DNA of 64,000 bases from Chloroflexi bacterium 44-23 (GCA_001899005.1 MKUW01000026.1:85468-149467); one strand, 5' to 3'. Positions 9,769-19,348 are shown, counted from the stretch's first letter. Notes: generated from the letters alone by a model not told the origin. Numbers and translations: made by a program.

Positions 9769-12456
9769 TTACACGTTTTTTCGACGAATAAAGATTGTTG
9801 CGGCGATTATAAAAATAATTGAAATAAATACACCAATCACAACACCGAGATAGTTTGGTTGGTTTGAAGATGGTGATGTGTTGATCGTTCCAGGATCAAA
9901 AATTGGTGTCGCTATTTGAGTAGGCTGTGGGGTGGAATTGATCGCTACAGGTTTGTCAGTGGCTGTGGCGATAATGGCAACTTCGGTGGGCTGATTTGCT
10001 TGTTCGACAGTGCCAAGATCATAACTGGAAGTAAAAAAGCTGCTTTCATCCAGATTGCTTTTTTGCGTATTAAGGGCAAACCCCAAATGCAATTGGCCGT
10101 TGCCATCGACGCCAGCAGAAATGGCCGAGATTTTCCCTTTTTCAGAGTTTGTCAAATTGAGCGATTGCTCAGAAGTCCATTGCTTCCCAGCCCATCGATA
10201 ATATGAGATGCTTGCAGGTCCCTCACCGGAATTATAGGCTTGAAAAAGGTGAATGTTACCATTTTTATCGATTATCGCTTTGGTTGTACTCAGGTTTCCC
10301 TCTAAAAGAGCAAAATTGGTTGGTGTGGTCCAATTTTGGCCATTATCGGATGAGAAAGAGTGAAACAAACTAGTTTTATCGGTACTTACTTTCCATAATC
10401 GGTGAAGAATTTGATTTTGATCCGTTAATATTTGACTCCAGGTGACCGGTCGATCGCTAATTAATACTGGTGGAGACCAGTTTTCGCCTCCATCGGTTGA
10501 TTGAATGGCAAAAAGGCCTAAAGAATTATTTGCCTGTGCATAAGTTCGACAAATAAAAATTGCCTGATAGCTGTTTTCACCAAAAGAAGCAAGAGAGATT
10601 TGATCGATCCGTGGGCAATTGGTCAAGTTTTTATAAATAGGTATGATTGTAGGTGAGGACCAGTTTTCACCGTTATCTTTGGAACGAACCCAATAAATTC
10701 CTTTTCCCGGGTCATAAGGGTTACTAAAAAGCGAATAAAGGTCTCCATTTTTAGATAAAATAATCGCTGGCGAGAATCCAGTAAAATTGGTTTGCAATGC
10801 ATTTGGTTGTGACCAACCGCTTATGTTAGATGCCTGGCTCAGATCGACCCAGACAGTGTAGATTTGCCCCAACATTCCACCGCTCCACATTACTGAAGCT
10901 CTATTTTGTGTTATGACGTCCTGGCTAACCAATCCGGAAGGCTGCCCTTCAAGTGCGGATATAACTGTTGCAGTCGTATCGTCACTGATCACGTTTAAAG
11001 AGCTTTTTCCACTAATCGTGTCAATGGATGAGATCAAAAAATAAAAATCACCACTATTGGCATTGATGGCAGTCGCAGCAGTTATTTTGCCCAAATCTGA
11101 ACCACGCAGTCTGAGTGGAGACCAGGAGCTGCTCCCTCGATACCATTGATCTAAACCAGACAGCATCTTTTGGGTAAACCAGATGTCCTCACTGGCTGCC
11201 TCATCTTTTGCTGCCAGAAATAACTGATTGCCGTCAGTTTGAATGTCAATCTGTCCCAAACTTAGTAAATCAGAAGTAAGCGGATTGACAAATTGGTTGA
11301 TCTCATCTTCGGTTTGGGGAAGACTCCAGCGGATGCCATCCCAGGCGACCAGTGAAATCTCATTTTGTTTCGTAAGAATGAAAAGGATTTGGTCAGATGG
11401 CAAAGAAAACCACCTGAGTTGATCGGGGCAACTGCCGAAAACAGATTCAAGGGATTCCGGAGCAGACCAACCATCATTTCCGATTGTCTGTGTCCTGGCA
11501 TAGATACCACAATTTCCCCCAGGTTCATCCAGTGACCAAATCTGAAGAATAGTATCTTTGTGGAATATCATTCTTAGATCACTCGGTGTAACCAGAGCCA
11601 AGTCTTGCGAGGCATCCGTTACTTCAACAGGTTCTTGCCAACTAACACCACCATCAACCGATTTCGAAAAAAATAGTTTTTTTATAGCTGGATTTTCCCA
11701 GCCCACATAAGTTACGATATTGCCATTCTGGCTTGTTGAATTAATACTCACATGCATTTGTGTCTGTGAAGAGGTATTGATTGCGCTGCCAGAACCTACC
11801 GGTGGAATCATACTGCGGTAATACTTTGATAGGTAGATTGCCTGACTGGCATTCCAATTTGTTAGACTCCCAGGAGAATTACGGTAATAAATTCCTGCTG
11901 GGGCATCTGCGGTTTCTCTGGCGCGTGCAAAGATAAGCTGCACGTTGTTAGATTCATCCAAAGTAATAGCAAATGCGACAACCCCATTTCCGATCACTAC
12001 GGGAGTTGACCAACTTTCAGCCTGCGCCATACCATCTTCCGGCACTGTACTGACATTGAGTGTGTTATCCGCTGAATTGATCCAGAAAGCTCCGATACTC
12101 CCTGATTGACTGGCAACCAATTGGAAGTTGTAACCATAAAATGGCAGATCAAGGACACTGGAATTACTCCAGGTATCTCCCAGTCGGCGGTACACAAATT
12201 TGGAGTATGTATCCTCCCAAAGAATGTGCAGATCACCGGAAGCCCCTCTTATCAAAGTTGGTTTGCTGGCGGATCCGGAATTTGAAAGGTTAACAGGTGT
12301 CTGCCAGCTTCCTTGGCTTTCTTGAGCCTGGACCTGGCTCTCTCCGCTCATTAAAGTGACCAACAACCCCAGAAAAAGAATTGTTCGCAAGGCAAACAGG
12401 CTAAAAATTCTTAACGATTGGGAAAAATGGTTTTCTTTAACAAAAACGGACGTCAT
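9769..12456 (-). CDS. exported Asp-box (BNR) propeller protein with C-terminal membrane anchor
   Basis: 895 residues from the ATG at 12456, chosen because GAGAAAG lies about ten bases upstream; a TTG at 12474 is six codons earlier. A hydrophobic segment at about residues 20-38 ends in ESQVQAQE, a signal peptidase I-like site. Four Asp-boxes of the S-x-D-x-G-x-x-W type are visible (SVDGGVSW, SKDNGENW, STDGGENW, SSDNGQNW), marking a sialidase-like beta-propeller. No sialidase arginine triad is evident, so enzymatic activity is doubtful. After a Thr/Pro linker, the last 25 residues form one membrane helix ending IRRKNV, so the propeller is tethered outside the cell. Operon position suggests a role in binding or export of the glycan. 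Confidence 0.75.
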   Translation of the reverse strand: MTSVFVKENHFSQSLRIFSLFALRTILFLGLLVTLMSGESQVQAQESQGSWQTPVNLSNSGSASKPTLIRGASGDLHILWEDTYSKFVYRRLGDTWSNSSVLDLPFYGYNFQLVASQSGSIGAFWINSADNTLNVSTVPEDGMAQAESWSTPVVIGNGVVAFAITLDESNNVQLIFARARETADAPAGIYYRNSPGSLTNWNASQAIYLSKYYRSMIPPVGSGSAINTSSQTQMHVSINSTSQNGNIVTYVGWENPAIKKLFFSKSVDGGVSWQEPVEVTDASQDLALVTPSDLRMIFHKDTILQIWSLDEPGGNCGIYARTQTIGNDGWSAPESLESVFGSCPDQLRWFSLPSDQILFILTKQNEISLVAWDGIRWSLPQTEDEINQFVNPLTSDLLSLGQIDIQTDGNQLFLAAKDEAASEDIWFTQKMLSGLDQWYRGSSSWSPLRLRGSDLGKITAATAINANSGDFYFLISSIDTISGKSSLNVISDDTTATVISALEGQPSGLVSQDVITQNRASVMWSGGMLGQIYTVWVDLSQASNISGWSQPNALQTNFTGFSPAIILSKNGDLYSLFSNPYDPGKGIYWVRSKDNGENWSSPTIIPIYKNLTNCPRIDQISLASFGENSYQAIFICRTYAQANNSLGLFAIQSTDGGENWSPPVLISDRPVTWSQILTDQNQILHRLWKVSTDKTSLFHSFSSDNGQNWTTPTNFALLEGNLSTTKAIIDKNGNIHLFQAYNSGEGPASISYYRWAGKQWTSEQSLNLTNSEKGKISAISAGVDGNGQLHLGFALNTQKSNLDESSFFTSSYDLGTVEQANQPTEVAIIATATDKPVAINSTPQPTQIATPIFDPGTINTSPSSNQPNYLGVVIGVFISIIFIIAATIFIRRKNV

Positions 12457-12477
12457 TAAGGCATTCTTTCTCAATTA

Positions 12478-14118
12478 TTATTTTGTTTTACCAGATTGCC
12501 AGGAAAGGTGTTGTATGCCTACACTTAGAGCAGTTTTGAACGTTGAAATGTCAGAAAACAACATTTTTAAGTAAGTAAAAACCGGACCTGGTCGAAATGC
12601 CCATTCCCTAAATGCTCGTTTTTGCCAGTATAGCAATTTCTCAGCGGGCAATCCCGGATAATCAAGGACAGTACCTTTATCCATGTCCACTTGTTCCCAA
12701 CGTGTGCCGGGCCGAAACCAACCGTTCTCGACAACCTCAAAGAAAAATGGAGTTCCCGGATAGGGTGCAGCCACGTGGAAAAGCGCAATATCCAATGGTA
12801 AAGATTTTGCGAATTTAATGGTCATTTGGATTGTTTCTTCAGTTTCCGTTGGTAATCCAATGATGAAATAACCCCAGTTTTTGATACCAGCAGCTCTGGA
12901 CCAGGTCAGTGCTCGCAATGCTTTATCCGTGTAAGCACCCTTGCGGGCGTGCTTAAGCACTTGCTCACTGCCTGATTCAATGCCCCAACTAATGAGATGG
13001 CACCCTGCCTTCGCCATGAGTTGTAACTCTTCTTCATCGACGTAATCTACACGTGAGTTGCAAGTCCATTTCATGTTGATGTCAGATTCAATCATCAGAT
13101 TACACAAACCAACCACCTGGTCGCGGCTGGCGGTGAACAAATCAGCATACATGTGCACATTGTTGATACCAAGTTTTTTTAGGACCCACAGCTCTTCCAT
13201 AATCTTCTCTGGGTCGCGTAAACGCACCGAAAATTGATAACTGACATGTTTGATACAAAAAATACAACCGGCAGTACAGCCGCGGCTCGTGACAATAAAG
13301 GTGAAAGGTCCCTTAATGAGGGGCATGATATATTTTTTATACGGCAATAGGTCGTGAAGAGGGATAGGTAAATCATTAAGATCTTTGATGAAAGGTCTCT
13401 GTGCATTTACTACAATTGTCTCATTATCGCGCCAGGCAAGTCCTTTGATTCCTGCGAAATTGACACTGCCATCCTCGTTGAATGAAGGTTTGTAAAGTGG
13501 GTCATGGTCGGCAATCAATTTTTTAATCAGGTCACTGCGCTGATCAACTTTGTGTTCCATATGATCCAGTAAATCAACGATCGCCAGATCCGGTTCACCG
13601 ACCAGCCCAAAATCCAAAGCAGGAAAGGGCCGCATTGTCTCAACAGGGATGGGTGTGATATGTGTTCCGAACGCGATCGTAATTGCACCACGTGCTTTGG
13701 CTAGAAAACAACCGTACATGTCGTTTTCCAGTGTCGGAGCAGTCAGTTGTGTCAAGTAATATTTAGGCTGGTATTTAGAGATTTCATTTGCAAACTCAGG
13801 CCAGCCCATTCTTTCAGCATTTGCATCAATTATCTTAACTGTGTAATTTGGCACCAATAAAGCTGCCATTTGAGCCAATGATACTTGCGGCCAAACCATG
13901 TTTTCTCTGGTGCGCCTGCCAACTCGATGTTGGGTGCGGATCCATAAAGCTCTGTCCGGAGTGGGAGGATTTACCAACATAATATCAACCGCAGTTGATT
14001 TGCGTGACTTAATAACATTTTCGCGGACAATTGCATCTGCATTTGGAAATTTTGCCATTTTTACATCAGCAATCCGCCGTGTTCCTAAATTGACTTTTTC
14101 TATAGTTTCGTTACTCAT
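12478..14118 (-). CDS. B12-binding-domain radical SAM enzyme
   Basis: 546 residues. Residues about 44-190 have the cobalamin-binding Rossmann pattern (VDIMLVNPPTPD and a later VKIIDANAE), and the radical SAM cluster motif CTAGCIFC places the iron-sulfur ligands at Cys281, Cys285 and Cys288. GIESGSEQVL and the TETEET stretch are standard radical SAM strand elements. Members of this architecture methylate unactivated carbons or rearrange rings (BchE, HpnP, fosfomycin and antibiotic methylases). In this operon the substrate may be a sugar or lipid carrier, which is inference. The start ATG is 17 bases after the glycosyltransferase stop. No other tailoring enzyme lies directly beside it. Confidence 0.88.
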   Translation of the reverse strand: MSNETIEKVNLGTRRIADVKMAKFPNADAIVRENVIKSRKSTAVDIMLVNPPTPDRALWIRTQHRVGRRTRENMVWPQVSLAQMAALLVPNYTVKIIDANAERMGWPEFANEISKYQPKYYLTQLTAPTLENDMYGCFLAKARGAITIAFGTHITPIPVETMRPFPALDFGLVGEPDLAIVDLLDHMEHKVDQRSDLIKKLIADHDPLYKPSFNEDGSVNFAGIKGLAWRDNETIVVNAQRPFIKDLNDLPIPLHDLLPYKKYIMPLIKGPFTFIVTSRGCTAGCIFCIKHVSYQFSVRLRDPEKIMEELWVLKKLGINNVHMYADLFTASRDQVVGLCNLMIESDINMKWTCNSRVDYVDEEELQLMAKAGCHLISWGIESGSEQVLKHARKGAYTDKALRALTWSRAAGIKNWGYFIIGLPTETEETIQMTIKFAKSLPLDIALFHVAAPYPGTPFFFEVVENGWFRPGTRWEQVDMDKGTVLDYPGLPAEKLLYWQKRAFREWAFRPGPVFTYLKMLFSDISTFKTALSVGIQHLSWQSGKTK

Positions 14119-14135
14119 TTTTTAACTCCTTACCA

Positions 14136-15344
14136 TTAATCAGGACTTAAATCCTGGTTTACATTAATTGTGCGCATTGTAATATCTTTTAAAACCCGCA
14201 TTAATATCCAATACAAGATTAGTTGAATGCCAATTAGTGTGGCCATCGCACTTCCGAGAAGATACAGCCATAAGCGAGAAATTTCCCAACCACGCAAACC
14301 TAGCACCAAACTCACCAACCCGATTAGAATGCCTCCTGCAATCGCCAGTACGCCTAACCAACCAAAATTATGTTCCAGCGGTTTCTTGAATATAGGTTTA
14401 CCAAAAAGTCCCTGACGAATCTTCTTTTTGTAGAAGATCGATATCAGATAATTAAAAGTAGCACCAAGTGCAAAGAGCGAAATGCCACCGACCGCTAAAA
14501 TTAGCCCACTAAAAAGTGCTACAACACCCCAGGTTTGAATTTGAGTGATTCCACTTAAGCGTGCGATCAATAGTCCCAAGAATATTATCAGTGCTACAAC
14601 CAGAGCGACCAGGCCGATAATGCCTAATACACGTACCGGGTTATAGGACATCACAGTCCAGACGATGGATTCAAGGAACAACCAACCATCCCGAACGACT
14701 GAAAGTTTTGATCTCCCCAAGCGTTCGCTGTAAGGTATCGGGACTTCCTTCATTTTGATTTCTTCGTAGATTGCACGGGTACTCATTACAGGCGTCAGGT
14801 TTAATCCATCAGGTAAAGGGTAAATACGAGGCAATATTTCCTTACGAAAAACCCGCATTCCGGAGGCACTATCTGAAATTTTTTGCCAGCCCAAAAGGCT
14901 GAGCAAATTGGCAAAAAAGAAGTTGCCAAGGAGGCGAGTTTTTGGCATCTGGCTATCCTGGCCCTTCATACGAGTTCCTATAACTAATTCAGCACCATTT
15001 TGAATAGATTGGCACAATTGAGGATAATACTCTGGGGGATAAGTTCCATCCGCATCCATAAAACCGATTAAATTGCCCTGGGCTTGTGAAAAGCCCGTTT
15101 TGAGTGCGCCGCCATAGCCCTTATTTTTGGTATGAGTAATGACGCGCACGAGAGGATCGTTTTCGCAGAATTTGCTGGCAATTAAAGCAGTTTTATCTTT
15201 AGAACCATCATCCACCACAAGCAATTCCAGCTGTGTAATGCCTATCTCAAGAAGTGCAGGTCGAACAGCAAGAACGCGTTCCATAATTTCGGCGATACCT
15301 TGTTCTTCGTTGTAGGCTGGAATGACAACTGTCAATGAATGCAA
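14136..15344 (-). CDS. family-2 glycosyltransferase with C-terminal membrane domain
   Basis: 402 residues. The start codon is TTG at 15344, supported by AAGGAG six bases upstream. The GT-A domain (residues 1-225) has LTVVIPAYNEE, VVDDGSKDKT and the metal-binding GFMDADGTYPPEYY, typical of dolichol/undecaprenyl-phosphate sugar synthases. Four hydrophobic helices follow (about 230-390). Such enzymes either charge undecaprenyl phosphate with a hexose on the cytoplasmic face or transfer sugars to a lipid-linked oligosaccharide. It is the only classical glycosyltransferase in this operon, so other transferases for the same glycan must be encoded elsewhere. Confidence 0.88.
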   Translation of the reverse strand: MHSLTVVIPAYNEEQGIAEIMERVLAVRPALLEIGITQLELLVVDDGSKDKTALIASKFCENDPLVRVITHTKNKGYGGALKTGFSQAQGNLIGFMDADGTYPPEYYPQLCQSIQNGAELVIGTRMKGQDSQMPKTRLLGNFFFANLLSLLGWQKISDSASGMRVFRKEILPRIYPLPDGLNLTPVMSTRAIYEEIKMKEVPIPYSERLGRSKLSVVRDGWLFLESIVWTVMSYNPVRVLGIIGLVALVVALIIFLGLLIARLSGITQIQTWGVVALFSGLILAVGGISLFALGATFNYLISIFYKKKIRQGLFGKPIFKKPLEHNFGWLGVLAIAGGILIGLVSLVLGLRGWEISRLWLYLLGSAMATLIGIQLILYWILMRVLKDITMRTINVNQDLSPD

Positions 15345-15356
15345 GTGAATCTCCTT

Positions 15357-16178
15357 TTAATAATAAACCTGTTGATCATTCGGGTGATCTTTCTTTTCAA
15401 TTTTTCGAATAATTTTGGCAGGAATACCAGCCACAACCACATTCTCTGGAATATCTGATGTGACTACAGCTCCGGCGGCAATTACTGAACCACGGCCAAT
15501 ATGAACTCCGTCAGTAATGATGGCAGCCGAACCCAGCCAAACATCATCTTCAATGACAATTCCTTCGGCGGTAATACCTTGATTTATAATCGGAATATTC
15601 GGGTCATCAATAACATGGTTTACTGCCAAAATTTGAGTGAAAGGGGAGGTGTAGACTCTGTCTCCAATGGTGATACCCCCCTGGCCTCTTAAAACGGAAT
15701 ATTCACCAATTAAACAATTCTTACCAATTTTGATGCCGGAATGAGGTATTTTACGAAAATTGTATACATGCAAAATAGCACCATGCATAACAATACTATT
15801 CTCTCCAATGGATATGCCCTGCGGACAGGCATGTAAATATGTGTTTTGATCCAGGTAGACACCATGGCCAAGCGTGATGTTGCTTGCAAAACTTAGCCGC
15901 ACTTTGTTTTCAATTGCTACCCAACCTTTAACATCCAAGATTGCTCTGTAGAAAATCGAACGAATTCCAATTCCTATGATTGTTGGAATCCAGCCAAATA
16001 GCGCAGTAAAAATTTGCTCCCAAACGTATCTGGGAAAGGAGGATGCCTGTCTGGATAAGTAAAGACCCACCCCAGGTGGAGTAGGTTGAGTCCCAGGCAA
16101 TCGCGCATTTCGAGAATTGGTTAAGGGATAGGGTTCAGGCATGCTCCGCCATTTCGACAAAATATCGATTTTTTCCAT
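15357..16178 (-). CDS. left-handed beta-helix O-acyltransferase
   Basis: 273 residues. After an 80-residue N-terminal part containing an amphipathic/hydrophobic stretch ([21 protein letters not shown]), the protein is a hexapeptide-repeat helix: [73 protein letters not shown] and [13 protein letters not shown]. This is the WcaF/maltose-acetyltransferase type, which moves an acetyl (or other acyl) group from CoA to a sugar hydroxyl. A His in the loop near AVNHVIDD could be catalytic. No good ribosome site precedes the ATG; the 122 bases upstream, up to the stop of the SIS-GAF gene, contain a GATTCAC/GTGAATC inverted pair. Confidence 0.85.
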   Translation of the reverse strand: MEKIDILSKWRSMPEPYPLTNSRNARLPGTQPTPPGVGLYLSRQASSFPRYVWEQIFTALFGWIPTIIGIGIRSIFYRAILDVKGWVAIENKVRLSFASNITLGHGVYLDQNTYLHACPQGISIGENSIVMHGAILHVYNFRKIPHSGIKIGKNCLIGEYSVLRGQGGITIGDRVYTSPFTQILAVNHVIDDPNIPIINQGITAEGIVIEDDVWLGSAAIITDGVHIGRGSVIAAGAVVTSDIPENVVVAGIPAKIIRKIEKKDHPNDQQVYY

Positions 16179-16300
16179 TTATTTGAATTTTTCGATTCAC
16201 CAAAGAACTTGTGTAGATTAGATATTTTGTGAATCGTTGAGTTAACTGTTTGTAACTTTCGCCAATAAGTACAGCGCTGCAGCGATGCCAGCTGCCAATT

Positions 16301-17395
16301 TTAATTTTTCTTGTTTTCGACATTGGTTAATGCCGGCGTAATACTTGAGGTCATGTCAATTGCCAATTCCAGATCTTTGACCGAGAAGCGGTTTTCTTTT
16401 GGGCGAACCAGTGTGATAGAGCCAATGATATTTCCAGCCTTAATAGGAATGCTCAGAGCAGATTTCTCATTCTGTTTTTCCACCTCCCATGGACGTTTCA
16501 ACCAGCGCTTATCATCATTGGTATTGTCAATTAATGCTGCTTGCTGGTTTTTGACCACCCACCCAGCCAACCCATTTTGGTTGATTTCGAGCAATTTCTC
16601 GATGGAAGGTGATACAGTTTTACCGCCAAATACTTGCACACCATCGATTACATTGCCTGATTCATCTGTAACGATTAAAGTGCCATTTTTCGTTTTAGTG
16701 ATAGTCAAAAGCATTTGTAGCAATTGGAAAAGCATCGAGGCTTGATCGTCATTGCTATGCTCCAGTGTAAAGCGCTCTAAAATTATGGGCTCACTCTGCT
16801 GAAGTGATTGCTGAGTAGAGATTTGCATTGCCAGCGTTTCACTGCTCATTTCATACAAGGCAAAACTAATCAAGTGTGAAATGATCATATGAATGTCTTC
16901 GACATGTCGAATGTTATCGGAGGGAACTCTCACCTCAATATCTACCAAGCCTGCCAACTGACCGCCTTCGAAGCCTGTAAAACCAATTATGATGGCGTTT
17001 GCCTTTTTAGCCAGTTCTACTGCCCTCAAGATGTTAGGAGAATTGCCACTGGTAGATATCGCCAAAACCACATCGTGCGGTTGAACGAGATTGCGCAGTT
17101 GATGTGAAAATACATTTTCGTATCCTTCATCATTGGCCAGCGCTGTGAAAATTGCATTGCTTGAATTTAAATCAATTGCCCGAAAAGGCGGCAAGCCTTC
17201 AAAATAATTATTCTTAGCCAGATCACAAACGAAATGGCTGGAGGTTGAAGCGCTGCCACCATTTCCCATTATAAAAATTTGCTTTCCATTCAAGCGTGCA
17301 TGATGTAGCACTTGAATAACATGGTTCACCTTTTCGAGAGGGATCTGCTGTAAACTGCTTCCCAGAAAGTTCAAATATGAATCAACATCTACCAT
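16301..17395 (-). CDS. GmhA-like sugar-phosphate isomerase fused to a GAF domain
   Basis: 364 residues in two domains. Residues 1-195 are a SIS domain of the sedoheptulose-7-phosphate isomerase type: NGKQIFIMGNGGSAS (phosphate loop), AISTSGNSPN and RHVEDIHMIISH, whose Glu and His fit the catalytic positions of GmhA. Residues about 205-355 form a GAF domain (NGLAGWVVKNQQ, SALSIPIKAGNIIGSITLV). The isomerase would make D-glycero-D-manno-heptose 7-phosphate, the substrate of the kinase encoded next. A GAF sensor on this enzyme is unusual and suggests ligand or redox control of heptose supply, which is inference. The ATG has a perfect AAGGAGG site. Confidence 0.85.
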   Translation of the reverse strand: MVDVDSYLNFLGSSLQQIPLEKVNHVIQVLHHARLNGKQIFIMGNGGSASTSSHFVCDLAKNNYFEGLPPFRAIDLNSSNAIFTALANDEGYENVFSHQLRNLVQPHDVVLAISTSGNSPNILRAVELAKKANAIIIGFTGFEGGQLAGLVDIEVRVPSDNIRHVEDIHMIISHLISFALYEMSSETLAMQISTQQSLQQSEPIILERFTLEHSNDDQASMLFQLLQMLLTITKTKNGTLIVTDESGNVIDGVQVFGGKTVSPSIEKLLEINQNGLAGWVVKNQQAALIDNTNDDKRWLKRPWEVEKQNEKSALSIPIKAGNIIGSITLVRPKENRFSVKDLELAIDMTSSITPALTNVENKKN

Positions 17396-17426
17396 TATTT
17401 ACCTCCTTACATCCTTAACCATTATG

Positions 17427-18401
17427 TTAACTGCGGTAATCAAAAATTATTTTGGAGCCACTTTCCTCTAATCTAATCGGTATTTCTCGCAATTCGTGCA
17501 AGGCATTGCGTACCAAGTCTCTTTTTCCATACGGGCAGTAAATCAATAAAAAACCTCCGCCGCCGGCACCTGTCAATTTACCACCTAACGCACCACTATT
17601 GATAGCTTTTGTATAAAAATCATCAATGCTGTTATTGGAAATTCCGGATGCCAACTGTTTCTTTAAGTTCCAACTTTCATTAAGCATATGGCCGATACAA
17701 TCAATATCGCCTTTTTGAAGTTCTTCTACGGCTGAGATCGCCAACTGCTTTAGTTGAGATAGAATCGGCAGCTTATTTTGAATGTTTTCCTGTTGTTCGG
17801 ATAATATGGTTTCTGCTGCCCGTTTCTTGCCGGTATAGAACAAAAGTAAATTTTCATTCAAGCGATGTTTGATGGCAGGGTCGAGGGAAATTACATGCGA
17901 ATGGACGATGCCTGTTTTCTCAAATGCAATCAAACGAAAATCACCTAACGCGGCGATGTATTGATCCTGATAACCGATTGGTCTTTTCAAAATTTCGGTC
18001 TCAATCTCGCATGCCTGTTCTGCCAAAAGCTTGGGGTGCACAAACTTTTTTTGATAAGCATACATTGCATTGAGAACACCTACAGTCACTGTTGATGAGG
18101 AACCCAACCCGGTACCGGCAGGGATATCTCCCATCGTGGTTATTTCAACGCCGGGAGGCATGCCTGTGATGCGAAAACATTCGCGTATCAGTTCATGCTG
18201 GATCTCATCAACACTTTCCACAATTTCTGTTTTTGTATATCCGATGCGGATTAAATCATCGAAGCGCCTCTTTATCGTTACATAAATGTATTTATCAATG
18301 GCTGTACTGAGCACACACCCACCATTTTTAAGAAAGTAAGCAGGAAAATCGGTTCCTCCTCCAAAAAAACTTATTCGAAGCGGCGCTTGAACAATGATCA
18401 A
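17427..18401 (-). CDS. hddA: GHMP kinase, heptose-7-phosphate kinase type
   Basis: 324 residues. The start is a TTG at 18401 preceded by AAGGAGG; it overlaps the epimerase stop as TTGA. GHMP motifs are complete: substrate motif APLRISFFGGGTDFP at 6-20, ATP loop PAGTGLGSSST at 94-104 and the C-terminal GALGGKLTGAGGGGF near 275. FGGGTDF-type starts are characteristic of D-glycero-alpha-D-manno-heptose 7-phosphate kinases and related fucokinase-like enzymes. With the GmhA-like gene directly downstream it points to the GDP-heptose route; the phosphatase (GmhB) and guanylyltransferase (HddC) are not in the window. Confidence 0.82.
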   Translation of the reverse strand: MIIVQAPLRISFFGGGTDFPAYFLKNGGCVLSTAIDKYIYVTIKRRFDDLIRIGYTKTEIVESVDEIQHELIRECFRITGMPPGVEITTMGDIPAGTGLGSSSTVTVGVLNAMYAYQKKFVHPKLLAEQACEIETEILKRPIGYQDQYIAALGDFRLIAFEKTGIVHSHVISLDPAIKHRLNENLLLFYTGKKRAAETILSEQQENIQNKLPILSQLKQLAISAVEELQKGDIDCIGHMLNESWNLKKQLASGISNNSIDDFYTKAINSGALGGKLTGAGGGGFLLIYCPYGKRDLVRNALHELREIPIRLEESGSKIIFDYRS

Positions 18402-19330
18402 GGGTTAACCTCCTTTTCCTGAAAATATTCAACAGTTTTCCGAAGGCCTTGTTCCAAACTGACTTCCGGAAGCCAGCCGAGTTCCTCTTTAGCTTTATCG
18501 TAAGTTAAGTAAATAGTTCTGGTCTCGCCTAATTTAGCTGGCCCATGATGAGCAGCATTGGGGTAGTTGGTTATGGATTTCAATTCGGTAAAAATTTCAT
18601 TCACATTTGTTGCGACACCGGATCCGAGGTTGAAGACCCCTGAGCCTACTTGCGTTTCAGTGGCAATACGGTTGGCACGTGCGATATCTTGTACGAAGAC
18701 AAAATCGCGTTCTTGTTTTCCATCCCCATTTATAGTAATTGGTTCATTCCTAAGCATCTGACCGGTAAAAATGGCAACAACACCAGCCTCGCCATGTGGA
18801 TCTTGCCTTGGTCCATAAATATTGGGATAACGAAAGACAGTGTAATCCAGGCCATACATGCCCTGATACATATCCAGATAAAGCTCAAAGATATATTTTG
18901 TGGCGCCATAGGGACAAATTGGGCGGATAGGGTGTTTCTCATCACAAGGGAGATAGACAGGTTCTCCATATACAGTGCCCCCCGAAGAGCTATATAACAT
19001 TCGTTTAACATTATATTTTCTAGACAGTTCCAGAACATTGAGTGCTCCAAGAACGTTTACATCTGCATCGTATACCGGATCCTTTACCGATCTACGCACA
19101 TCCATTTGGGCTGCGTGATGATTCACCACGGTTGGTCGTTCTTTCGCAAATATATCTTCCAGATGAGAATCGCGAATATCCATCTTGTAGAATTTGGCCA
19201 ATGGGTTAATGTTAGAAACCCGGCCGGTTTCGAGGCTATCTACAATAACTACCTCATGATCATTGCGAATATATTCGTCAACGACGTTCGATCCAATGAA
19301 ACCAGCTCCACCGGTTACCAGAATTTTCAT
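18398..19330 (-). CDS. NAD-dependent epimerase/dehydratase (UDP-glucose 4-epimerase-like)
   Basis: 310 residues of an extended short-chain dehydrogenase. The NAD loop TGGAGFIGS is at 6-14, the catalytic YGATK has Tyr141 and Lys145, and a Ser pair precedes YGEP near 115. FRYPNIYGPRQDPHGEAGVVAIF is typical of UDP-glucose/galactose 4-epimerases and related nucleotide-sugar epimerases. It would supply a sugar nucleotide for the polysaccharide, possibly epimerising the heptose nucleotide; exact substrate cannot be read from sequence. AAGGAG precedes the ATG; 18 bases separate it from the sugar-transferase stop. Confidence 0.87.
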   Translation of the reverse strand: MKILVTGGAGFIGSNVVDEYIRNDHEVVIVDSLETGRVSNINPLAKFYKMDIRDSHLEDIFAKERPTVVNHHAAQMDVRRSVKDPVYDADVNVLGALNVLELSRKYNVKRMLYSSSGGTVYGEPVYLPCDEKHPIRPICPYGATKYIFELYLDMYQGMYGLDYTVFRYPNIYGPRQDPHGEAGVVAIFTGQMLRNEPITINGDGKQERDFVFVQDIARANRIATETQVGSGVFNLGSGVATNVNEIFTELKSITNYPNAAHHGPAKLGETRTIYLTYDKAKEELGWLPEVSLEQGLRKTVEYFQEKEVNP

Positions 19331-19348
19331 CTTATTCTCCTTAATGTT

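Noticed and set aside
16135..16323. 62-codon minus-strand frame between the SIS-GAF and acyltransferase genes
   Set aside because: It overlaps both neighbours out of frame, has no ribosome site and no recognisable motif.
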